The notes beneath the pieces are model-generated. The model worked only from the letters and a program-made list of their open reading frames with translations, did not search any database and was not told where the DNA came from. Positions 7,870 to 14,212 of a stretch of 34,935 nt of DNA are shown here, in pieces (position 1 is the first letter of the stretch; the number at the start of each line of letters is the position of its first letter). The stretch comes from Chitinophagales bacterium (GTDB lineage Bacteria; Bacteroidota; Bacteroidia; Chitinophagales; Chitinophagaceae), in assembly GCA_015654595.1 (NCBI GenBank), contig JAATGQ010000176.1:1-34935 (forward strand). Reading direction: 5' to 3'. The position numbers and the translations under genes were made by a program.

Positions 7870-8826
7870 ATGCGTTCTATCAAACAATTCCGCCAATGCG
7901 TGGGTGCCGGCATCGTATCGATGGCCATCCTGCTGCTAACCTCCTGTCACAAAGAAGTGGCTGACCCCAAAGACGCTGCAACTGCAACCCCAACAACCGC
8001 AGCCACGGGCGAGCAGGTGCTGACACCCGCAGGTTACATGGACAAATCAAAAGTTCACTTTATCCCGCAAGGACATTTCCTCAGCGTAGAGAATGGCCGT
8101 CTGAAACAATTCGAAGCAAAGACCGGCAGGCTGATTGCTGACTGGGGCGAAGCCAACGCTACTCCTGCGCCCAGCAAGGGTCCCGTTCCCTATGTAACAG
8201 GCTGGATCGCCTATGCTTACTGGACCAACACCAATACGTCCAAGCCGATCACCAATTTCACTACTACATGGACCGTCCCTTCCCAGCCAACGAACAAGGG
8301 CAGCCAAACCCTCTTCCTCTTTAACGGGCTGCAGAACGGAACCACTTCCAGCTCATTTATTATCCAGCCCGTATTGCAATGGGGATCTTCCGCGGCAGGC
8401 GGCGGAAAGTATTGGGCGATCACCAACTGGTATGTATCGGCCAGCAACGCCTTCTATGGCAGCCTCGTCACTGTCAGCAGCGGCACAAGTCTCACCGGTG
8501 TGATGAAACAGACCGCGGTATCGGGCAGCAATTACAGTTATAACTCTTCGTTTACCGGCTACTCTTCGTCCAGCGCTTTACAGGTCAATAATGTTCCGCA
8601 AGTCTACTGGGCTGCCGAAACATTGGAATCCTATGGCGTTTCCACTCCAAGCACGATGTATCCCCCGGATGCAGACGTGGCGCTGAAATCGATACAGATC
8701 CTCCAAGGGTCAACCAATGCTTCTATTACATGGACTCCAGTGCAGGCTACCTCTGGCGCTGCTCAAAAAGCCGTCGTGGTGAGCAATGCTTCACCGGGCG
8801 GTGAAGTTGACATTTACTTCCGGTAG
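7870..8826 (+). CDS. Lipoprotein with a glutamic peptidase (G1/eqolisin)-like domain
   Basis: The 318-residue protein has a signal peptide ending LLLTSC (lipid Cys26), a region of about 85 residues resembling a propeptide, and an all-beta domain from about 110 to the end. The core pattern TTTWTVPSQP, LFNGLQN, FIIQPVLQWG, YWAITNWYV, SGTSLTGV and AAETLESYG follows the strand order of G1 peptidases (fungal TGWVGIDG, ILQTGV, Y.AWYEWYP and AEWIVE). In that register Gln166 and Glu250 would be the catalytic Gln/Glu pair. This is my alignment by eye, not a search result. If it is not a peptidase, it is a concanavalin-like cell-surface domain. A paralogue with the same architecture lies at 19948-21285 on the other strand. 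The gene is monocistronic, with a strong terminator downstream. Confidence 0.6.
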   Translation: MRSIKQFRQCVGAGIVSMAILLLTSCHKEVADPKDAATATPTTAATGEQVLTPAGYMDKSKVHFIPQGHFLSVENGRLKQFEAKTGRLIADWGEANATPAPSKGPVPYVTGWIAYAYWTNTNTSKPITNFTTTWTVPSQPTNKGSQTLFLFNGLQNGTTSSSFIIQPVLQWGSSAAGGGKYWAITNWYVSASNAFYGSLVTVSSGTSLTGVMKQTAVSGSNYSYNSSFTGYSSSSALQVNNVPQVYWAAETLESYGVSTPSTMYPPDADVALKSIQILQGSTNASITWTPVQATSGAAQKAVVVSNASPGGEVDIYFR

Positions 8827-8941
8827 GGTCCGGCCGCGGTTCGCACGCCGGCTGTCGAAGGGCCGGCCGCTAATCACTCCGCGGAACCCATGCCGGCCGC
8901 CGCGATCCGGCCGATCGTACCTGTCCGCGGCCTCAACCTGT

Positions 8942-8979
8942 AAAAATGCCATCATTATCCCTATTGATGGCATTTTTTT
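8942..8979 (+). terminator. Rho-independent terminator after the G1-like lipoprotein gene
   Basis: AAAAATGCCATCA and TGATGGCATTTTT form perfect 13-nt arms (8942-8954 and 8965-8977) around a 10-nt loop, with a T7 run. The 115 bases between the stop codon and the hairpin are GC-rich and repeat GCCGGCCGC-like words. Confidence 0.9.
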
Positions 8980-9016
8980 GTGCAGTCGAATTTCCTCCGC
9001 CATCCCCGGCGTCGCC

Positions 9017-9024
9017 TACCTTTA
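9017..9024 (+). promoter_or_regulatory. -7-like element TACCTTTA of the first HisKA_2 kinase gene
   Basis: It differs from TAnnTTTG only at the last base and lies 19 nt before the ATG at 9044. The same word with similar flanking (CCCCGGCG shortly upstream) occurs before the paralogous kinase at 10030-10037. This suggests the promoter was duplicated with the gene. Confidence 0.4.
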
Positions 9025-9043
9025 TTCAAAGGTTCCACGGCGG

Positions 9044-9841
9044 ATGACGGCGACCGTACTTACATACATAGTATTGCTTTTATTGCTGACAGCTCTTATA
9101 GGGTGGCGTTATCGCACCCGCCGCAAAAACATGCGCCAATACCAGAACCAGCGCGAAGAGTTGGACGTAAACATGCACCTGTTACGGCAGCTCGTACTGG
9201 AAAATCAGCGGCTGCAGGTCGAAAAAGACTGGCTGCAAGAAGAGGTACAACACCGGGTAAAAGACAACCTCGATACGGTGATCAGCCTGTTGCAGATGCA
9301 GGCCCGCTATCTCCGGGATGAACATATCCTCAACGCGCTCCACGACATCAGCCTCCGGATGCAGGCCCTCGCGCTGATCCATCAGCGGCTCATACAGGAA
9401 AAGGGCAATCTGGCTGTCATCAGTATGCCGCAGTACGTCTACCAACTGGTGGCCTTTCTCGAAGAACAGCTGGGAGTAAAGATCCCGATCTTTTTTGAAC
9501 TGGATATCGACCCGATAGAACTCGCGATGTCGCAAAGCATACCGGTTGGGCTGATCCTGAATGAAGCCATCACCAACACGATCAAGTATGCGTTTACGGA
9601 AAACAGCACGGGGCGCGTTCAGATCTCGATGAAAGAAGACGCGCTCGGCATGATCATCCTGACCGTCGCCGACAACGGACGCGGACTGCCGTCGGATCTC
9701 AACCTCGACAACAATCCCTCGATGGGGCTGAGGCTGGTGCGGATGCTGACGCAGCAGCTCGACGGGAAGCTGTTTCTGGTCAATAAGGATGGACTCCTGT
9801 TGGCTGTTCATTTTAACAAAGAGGGGCCGGGCGCACCATAG
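9044..9841 (+). CDS. Orphan histidine kinase, HisKA_2/HATPase_c, with intact ATP site
   Basis: From ATG 9044 the product has 265 residues; an upstream frame extension would overlap the preceding gene and is rejected. One membrane helix (residues 5-20) is followed by a coiled coil (about 30-68). Next come the HisKA_2 dimerisation box QHRVKDNLDTVISLLQMQ, with phosphoacceptor His70, and a HATPase_c domain. The N-box NEAITNTIKYAF has Asn173 and the Mg-ligand Asn178. The G1 box DNGRGLP has Asp210, Gly212 and Gly214, so the kinase should be active. There is no periplasmic or PAS sensor domain, and no response regulator is adjacent, so its input and partner are unknown. Its paralogue is 230 bp downstream on the same strand, and a tandem duplication is likely. 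Confidence 0.9.
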   Translation: MTATVLTYIVLLLLLTALIGWRYRTRRKNMRQYQNQREELDVNMHLLRQLVLENQRLQVEKDWLQEEVQHRVKDNLDTVISLLQMQARYLRDEHILNALHDISLRMQALALIHQRLIQEKGNLAVISMPQYVYQLVAFLEEQLGVKIPIFFELDIDPIELAMSQSIPVGLILNEAITNTIKYAFTENSTGRVQISMKEDALGMIILTVADNGRGLPSDLNLDNNPSMGLRLVRMLTQQLDGKLFLVNKDGLLLAVHFNKEGPGAP

Positions 9842-10029
9842 CCCGTACTTACGTGCGAAGTCTATTACACCTGTGCGCATCATAGCCCGCCAGCATCGCC
9901 AGCCCCTCGCACCACATGCGACAAGTCCCCTGCTGCCGAGTCGCAGCGACCCCGCTATCCATACATAACAAACCATGAGAATGACATCCTTTTTGCATCG
10001 CCTGCCCCCGCGGAACCGCCCCCCCGGCG

Positions 10030-10037
10030 TACCTTTA
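10030..10037 (+). promoter_or_regulatory. -7-like element TACCTTTA of the second HisKA_2 kinase gene
   Basis: It is the same octamer as before the first kinase, again just after CCCCGGCG, and lies 31 nt before the ATG at 10069. It supports separate transcription of the two paralogues. Confidence 0.35.
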
Positions 10038-10068
10038 TCCTACCCTAGCTGTCCGCAACCACATAAAG

Positions 10069-11184
10069 ATGGTCAGACCGAGCTATTACATATTTGTCGC
10101 TCCCTTGTCGGGAGAAATGCATTTATTGATCGCGGGTTCAATCCTGCTGTTATTTGTGCTGGCAACCTTCTATAACCGCAACCGCCGACGACGCCAGGAA
10201 AAGCTGCTGCTAAAAGCACAGCAGGATGCGATCCGTAAAAGCAACCAACGGGTCAGAACGCTGGCTTTCGCCCAGAAAAAACTGATCGCAGAAAAAGAAG
10301 GGCTGCTCCGGGAGATCCACCACCGCGTTCGCAACAATCTTCAGATGGTCATCAGTCTGCTGAATATGCAGACGAAATACCTGAAAGACGACAAGACGCT
10401 TCGGGCCTTTGGCGATATCAGCAATCGCATGTTCACGATCTCCATCATCCACCAGAATCTGTATGACGATGACAATATCACCGTCATCGATATACGGGAA
10501 TACATCAGCGAGCTATTAAGCTTTTTGACAGAAGAGATGAAGGGGATTGAGGTGCTTCGCATCCGCACTGACATCGATCCGATAGACCTCGATATCTCGC
10601 AAAGCGTGGCGGTTGGGCTTATTCTGAATGAAGCGATCAACACTACGGTCAGGTATGCGCAAGTCCGGAAACGGCAGGGCAACTTTTATATTTCGATGAA
10701 AGATAGTTTGGCGGGGCAGATCACGCTGGCGCTCACGGAAGAAGGGATCGACCTGCCCGAAGACTGCTCCAGGGCCGAGAATCCCTCGCTGGGTTTTAGC
10801 CTGATCAAGCTGCTGGCGCTGCAGTTGGAGGGCGAGGTCGCCGTGTGGCACGGGATGGGGCCAGCAGAGGCTGTCCGGCACGGGATGGGGCCAGCAGAGG
10901 CTGTCCGGCACGGAATGGGGCCAGCAGGGGATGGCGGGCGCGCGGCGGGATCCGGCGCAGATCGAGGAGTAGCGCCGGCAGGGGCTGTCCGGCGCGGGAC
11001 GGAGCAAGGAAGCTCGACAGGCAGTTGGGCGGGGCCAGGCGCGGATGCTGGAGCCGGGCCAGCAGGGGCCACTGGGCAAGCCGGCATCGCCGGGCGCGGC
11101 CTCACCGTCAGCGTAGCCTTCCGGCGGAAAACAGCGGCGCTTTCCAACATGAAAGAGGGCTACCAGGAAGCAGCCCTCTCGTGA
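10069..11184 (+). CDS. HisKA_2 kinase paralogue with degenerate ATP site and a GC-rich insertion
   Basis: The 371-residue protein has one membrane helix (18-34), a coiled coil and a fully canonical HisKA_2 box EIHHRVRNNLQMVISLLNMQ (phosphoacceptor His85). The ATPase domain is altered. The N-box reads NEAINTTVRYA, with Thr192 where the paralogue has the Mg-ligand Asn178. The G1 box reads TEEGIDLP instead of ADNGRGLP, so the key Asp is Glu224 and the last Gly is Asp228. The final beta hairpin (LEGEVAVW ... GLTVSVAFRRK) is split by about 83 residues rich in Gly, Ala and Pro (261-343), partly encoded by a 30-bp tandem repeat. I infer a pseudokinase or weak kinase that could be phosphorylated by its neighbour. 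The start ATG fits the membrane helix position. Confidence 0.85.
   Translation: MVRPSYYIFVAPLSGEMHLLIAGSILLLFVLATFYNRNRRRRQEKLLLKAQQDAIRKSNQRVRTLAFAQKKLIAEKEGLLREIHHRVRNNLQMVISLLNMQTKYLKDDKTLRAFGDISNRMFTISIIHQNLYDDDNITVIDIREYISELLSFLTEEMKGIEVLRIRTDIDPIDLDISQSVAVGLILNEAINTTVRYAQVRKRQGNFYISMKDSLAGQITLALTEEGIDLPEDCSRAENPSLGFSLIKLLALQLEGEVAVWHGMGPAEAVRHGMGPAEAVRHGMGPAGDGGRAAGSGADRGVAPAGAVRRGTEQGSSTGSWAGPGADAGAGPAGATGQAGIAGRGLTVSVAFRRKTAALSNMKEGYQEAALS
10849..10938 (+). repeat. 30-bp tandem repeat inside the second kinase gene
   Basis: Units begin at 10849, 10879 and 10909, each starting CACGGGATGGGGCCAGCAG or a close variant. The first two are identical and the third is diverging. Decayed GC-rich sequence with related words (GGGCCAGCAGGGG, GCGCGGGACGG) continues in frame to about 11100. 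Confidence 0.9.
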
Positions 11185-11349
11185 CCTGCCGGTACACTTC
11201 CTGATCGGCCCTAAGATTACCCGTAGAGTGATGGAACAACACGTCGTACATTTTCGTGATCTGCCTGTCGTTGGCGCCGGGGGTTGCGCTGATCACCACG
11301 ATAGGATCAAAAATTCCATCAACGGTGGGAAAGGCCGAAATCAAAACCC

Positions 11350-11357
11350 GATCTTTG
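11350..11357 (+). promoter_or_regulatory. -7-like element GATCTTTG of the methyltransferase gene
   Basis: It has one mismatch to TAnnTTTG and lies 8 nt before the ATG at 11366. Its position argues for that start rather than an upstream in-frame ATG. Confidence 0.35.
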
Positions 11358-11365
11358 CGCATCAT

Positions 11366-11923
11366 ATGCAACTTGCCGAGGCAATCGATCTGATCGACAA
11401 CAAATATTTAAGGCGGCTTCGGCTTCCTGATCCACTCGGCGACGAGCCCCCAAAGCCCATGCGCTGGGCCGATCTGGGCTGCGGTTCCGGGCTCTTCACC
11501 CTGGCGTTAAGCCATTTTCTTCCGGTAGACAGTGTTGTCTATGCGATCGATCGCCGCACCTCAGTAAGGCAACAGAAGACAGCAGACGGGGTTAGTATTG
11601 TCCCCTTTGAGCTTGATTTTGTCAAGGACGCGCTTAATTTAGGTGAGCTGGATGGGATCATTATGGCAAACTCACTGCACTACGTCGAAGACAAACCTGG
11701 ACTTATTCAGAAGCTGGAGCAGGAGTTGCGGCCGGGGCTGCCGTTTGTGCTCGTGGAGTATGATACGGATGTGAGTCTGCCTGTCTGGGTTCCTTATCCG
11801 GTCTCCTTTAATTCGCTGCAGAATTTATTTTATGCTTCGGGCTATGTGCGGGTGGAGAAGATCTCGGATCGGCCATCGGCTTTTGGACGCAGCCGGATGT
11901 ACTCGGCGCTTGTTCGGCCGTAG
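11366..11923 (+). CDS. Class I SAM-dependent methyltransferase
   Basis: From ATG 11366 (MQLAEAIDLIDNKYL) the protein has 185 residues, normal for a minimal Rossmann methyltransferase. Motif I is WADLGCGSGLFTLAL, the acidic residue ending strand 2 is in VVYAIDRR, and the motif IV region is LDGIIMANSLHYVEDK. The C-terminal strands (FVLVEYDT, FGRSRMYSALV) complete the fold. It has no membrane segment. The substrate cannot be predicted from the sequence. The frame stays open upstream to 11228, but that part (many His and Gly, no domain) looks non-coding. The gene converges on the lipoprotein gene. Confidence 0.85.
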   Translation: MQLAEAIDLIDNKYLRRLRLPDPLGDEPPKPMRWADLGCGSGLFTLALSHFLPVDSVVYAIDRRTSVRQQKTADGVSIVPFELDFVKDALNLGELDGIIMANSLHYVEDKPGLIQKLEQELRPGLPFVLVEYDTDVSLPVWVPYPVSFNSLQNLFYASGYVRVEKISDRPSAFGRSRMYSALVRP

Positions 11924-11998
11924 ACGGGACCCAGTCTTTGCTTACGCGGCGAAGGCTGCTCGCAGCCGCGCATGTTTAAGTCTTTCCGCCGCGCATGT

Positions 11999-12487
11999 TC
12001 ACATATTCATAATCGAATACATCGACCGGATCTGATATTCGGTCAACTCGTTCAGAGTGGCGACCGTATCCTGCGACAAATAGGCCCATTGTGTATCTCT
12101 CCTGTAATAAGCCTTTACATTAAGCGGGTAAGTAATATTATCGGCGTGCAGATCCTTCATTTTTACCGGGTCTTTCATAGGGTAAACGAACGCAAAAAGA
12201 ACAAAATTATGAAACCCTGTTGCGGCATCCTGGGTGACGCTATCGAGTTCAACGCGCTTCTTATTGCCATTCCTGGGATAGTAGATCAACGAAAAGTCAA
12301 GTGTATCGCTATAGTAATCGGTCTCGACGTAGGGACCGTTGGAGTCGCTGTTTTCAACGCCCTCCAGGTAGGCTTGTATGGTAGTAGAGGAGTGTTTGCT
12401 CAACGCGATAAAGTCCGGACACGGCGGTTTGGGGTGTACGGCGCAGCCGGTCACGAACAGACCAGCGGCCAGTATTAGTATTCTCAT
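11999..12487 (-). CDS. Small lipoprotein of unknown function
   Basis: The 162-residue product begins MRILILAAGLFVTGC, a good lipoprotein signal with lipid Cys15. The mature part is hydrophilic and predicted beta-rich (YVETDYYSDTLDFSLIYYPR, NYPL-type strands). I do not recognise a domain. It is likely anchored to a membrane facing the periplasm. It is divergent from the methyltransferase gene at 12724 across 236 bp, which contains a small palindrome TTCAC-AC-GTGAA at 12514-12525 and no other gene I can support. The 3' side converges on another methyltransferase, with a repeated CCGCGCATGTT word between them. Confidence 0.75.
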   Translation of the reverse strand: MRILILAAGLFVTGCAVHPKPPCPDFIALSKHSSTTIQAYLEGVENSDSNGPYVETDYYSDTLDFSLIYYPRNGNKKRVELDSVTQDAATGFHNFVLFAFVYPMKDPVKMKDLHADNITYPLNVKAYYRRDTQWAYLSQDTVATLNELTEYQIRSMYSIMNM

Positions 12488-12711
12488 GTAATAACAGTTT
12501 GGGCTCCACGCTTTTCACACGTGAAGGGGGCATTTCCCAAATGTAATACGGATTCCTTTGACAAACCAGCTATTTGCTCCATATTTTCATATAATCCGGC
12601 CAAAAAGCCTACCCCCATGGGAATGTTTGTGTCGTTGCCGGGCATCATCGGAAAGCCCCATCAGCAGGTGGAAGTTTTGGTGACTGCCAGAAGCATTGCC
12701 GTGTTATTGTC

Positions 12712-12719
12712 TATCTTTA
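12712..12719 (+). promoter_or_regulatory. -7-like element TATCTTTA of the LCM-type methyltransferase gene
   Basis: It has one mismatch to TAnnTTTG and lies only 4 nt before the ATG at 12724. It repeats the short-leader arrangement seen elsewhere in the window. Confidence 0.35.
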
Positions 12720-12723
12720 TTGT

Positions 12724-13587
12724 ATGTCAACGCCTGTTCATTATTTCACCACCGTTAGCCCATCGGCAAAAGCTCTTTTGTTGTTGAAGGGATTCACCAC
12801 CATTCCTTATGCAAGAAAGGCTGCGGAACTGGTCTCCGCGCCGGAGCCTTACGAACCCGACTATACCGTTAAGAACCCCGGCTTCTGGATGCGCGTGGTC
12901 CACTTCGAAGCACGCTATCATAGCATCAATCAATTATTGGCCGATCTGCCCGTGCAGAACATTATCGAGTTGTCGTCAGGTTTTTCTTTTCGCGGGCTCT
13001 CGCTTTGCGAACAGCAAGACATCAATTATGTCGATACAGACCTGCCGGGTATCATCGAGACCAAGCGGCAACTCATCAGCCAGCTGGCTCCCGAACTGAA
13101 AGGCAACCTGCAACTGCTGCCATTGAATGCACTGGATGAAGAGCAGTTCAATGCGATCGTCGACCGTCACTTGCCATCCGGGCCGATAGTGATCGTCAAC
13201 GAGGGCTTATTGATGTATCTTGAATGGGAGGAAAAGCAACGGCTTTGTCAGATCATCCGGAAGATCCTGCAACGCCGCGGCGGCTATTGGATCACCGCCG
13301 ATATATACCTGAAACGTCAGCGGGGCAATGCTGTCCTGGAACAGCCCGATCAGCTAAGCGAATTTTTGGAGAAGCATCATGTCGAAGAAAAGAAGTTCGG
13401 TTCTTTTGAAGAAGCGGAAGCGCTCTTTCGCGAGCAGGGCCTGGTCATCGATAAGGAGGCAAAACCAGATTATGGCAGCCTGAGCACTATCCGATATTTA
13501 AATGCTTTGTTGACGCCGGAAATGCGGCGGCAGGCGGGGAAATCAGGCAGGATACATGCGACATGGAGGCTGCGCGCGGCAGAATGA
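12724..13587 (+). CDS. Class I methyltransferase of the leucine carboxyl methyltransferase (LCM) type
   Basis: The 287-residue protein has the LCM family layout: an N-terminal helical cap (SAKALLLLKGFTTIPYARKA, then FWMRVVHFEARYHSINQLL), motif I IIELSSGFSFRGL near residue 80, an Asp-containing strand INYVDTDLPGIIETKR, and the family-typical VIVNEGLLMYLEWEEK near 157. Bacterial members methylate carboxyl or small-molecule oxygen groups, but the substrate here is unknown. It is cytoplasmic, with no export signal. The start at ATG 12724 is supported by the promoter-like element just upstream and by the cap starting immediately. It converges with the HTH-like gene, leaving 22 bp. Confidence 0.85.
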   Translation: MSTPVHYFTTVSPSAKALLLLKGFTTIPYARKAAELVSAPEPYEPDYTVKNPGFWMRVVHFEARYHSINQLLADLPVQNIIELSSGFSFRGLSLCEQQDINYVDTDLPGIIETKRQLISQLAPELKGNLQLLPLNALDEEQFNAIVDRHLPSGPIVIVNEGLLMYLEWEEKQRLCQIIRKILQRRGGYWITADIYLKRQRGNAVLEQPDQLSEFLEKHHVEEKKFGSFEEAEALFREQGLVIDKEAKPDYGSLSTIRYLNALLTPEMRRQAGKSGRIHATWRLRAAE

Positions 13588-13609
13588 CAGGACGCTTGCA
13601 CGCCCGCCC

Positions 13610-13897
13610 TTATATCACCGAACTCACGATCCCGCTCTTCCCTTTCCGATAATCATACATGATCAGATCGAGGATCTGGTCTTCCGTTATCTTGAAGAAG
13701 CTCGCGATTATAAACAGATCCTCCAACGTAAATTCTTCCACCTTATTCATGAGGGTATTGAATCGATCGACTTTTTTCCCCAGATCTTTTGCAACAATCG
13801 TTTTGGGAATATACTTGAAACATTGGTTGAAGGACACAATTGCTCCACTGTCGACCATAGGTTTAATGGTATCATACCGGTCATCACGCTTAATCAT
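13610..13897 (-). CDS. Small HTH (XRE-like) regulator divergent from the polymerase cassette
   Basis: From the ATG at 13897 the protein has 95 residues (MIKRDDRYDTIKPMVDSG...). A TTG two codons earlier is less likely. The middle (SFNQCFKYIPKTIVAKDLGKKVDRFNTLMNKVEEFTLEDLFIIASFF) resembles a Cro/C1-type five-helix unit: a helix, then TIVAKDLG as the turn and recognition region, then the FTLEDLFIIASFFKI helix typical of XRE domains. It has no S24 peptidase domain, so it is not a LexA. Its divergent position and the 44-bp inverted repeat in the shared control region suggest it regulates the DnaE-like/DinB genes and perhaps itself. That role is inferred from context. Confidence 0.65.
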   Translation of the reverse strand: MIKRDDRYDTIKPMVDSGAIVSFNQCFKYIPKTIVAKDLGKKVDRFNTLMNKVEEFTLEDLFIIASFFKITEDQILDLIMYDYRKGKSGIVSSVI

Positions 13898-14145
13898 AAT
13901 CAAAGAAAAGATTTTTTATCTTTTTTAGTAATAGGTCACACCTCACAAGTTTCTTTCTACATCCTCTACAGTTAATCGTTACCTCCGCCTTTGTCTCTTT
14001 CCTGTTGTGAGAAGACTTATTTAGTCCCTCTTTTTCCGTTGCCTGTTCCACTCTTTTCTCTTCACTCTGGACAAATATTCTCTTTTGCTGTTTCGTTTCT
14101 TTCACAAGCCGGACGCGAGCTTCGTTCGAATCTTGCCTGAACAAA
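13898..14145 (-). other. Purine-rich leader (minus strand) upstream of the HTH-like gene
   Basis: This 250-base stretch has no gene I trust. Read on the minus strand it is strongly purine-rich and holds an open frame (13890-14144, 84 residues, mostly Lys, Glu and Arg) that looks like composition rather than protein. A perfect hairpin, AAAAGAT-N5-ATCTTTT (13906-13924), lies 9-27 nt before the HTH-like start codon and could hide its ribosome-binding region. If the promoter is near the inverted repeat at 14146-14189, the transcript has a leader of about 250 nt, long for this window. Confidence 0.35.
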
Positions 14146-14189
14146 AATACTAATTAATTTAGCATTTATAAGCTAAAGATATTAGTATT
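14146..14189. promoter_or_regulatory. 44-bp imperfect inverted repeat in the divergent promoter of the polymerase cassette
   Basis: The left arm 14146-14163 (AATACTAATTAATTTAGC) and right arm 14172-14189 (GCTAAAGATATTAGTATT) pair at all but two or three central positions, around an 8-nt spacer. It ends 23 nt before the ATG of the DnaE-like gene, in the AT-rich divergent region. This is where an operator for a dimeric or tetrameric repressor would be expected. Confidence 0.65.
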
Positions 14190-14212
14190 TTATTTTCCAC
14201 AATCAACTGACG

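Noticed and set aside
11228..11365. N-terminal extension of the methyltransferase
   Set aside because: The extension is His/Gly-rich without structure, and a -7-like element lies inside it just before ATG 11366.
11108..11371. 87-codon ORF on the minus strand opposite the end of the second kinase
   Set aside because: Its composition looks reasonable, but it overlaps the kinase end, its start overlaps the methyltransferase start, and I recognise no family. The region is better explained as the methyltransferase promoter.
12521..12787. 88-codon plus-strand ORF before the LCM-type methyltransferase
   Set aside because: It overlaps the real gene in another frame and has no domain or ribosome-binding site.
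13610..13897. LexA repressor for the polymerase cassette
   Set aside because: The protein is only 95 residues and has no S24 peptidase domain or cleavage site.
13890..14144. 84-codon ORF on the minus strand between the HTH-like gene and the polymerase gene
   Set aside because: It is almost entirely Lys, Glu, Arg and Gln from purine-rich DNA, has no recognisable domain and overlaps the start of the next gene.
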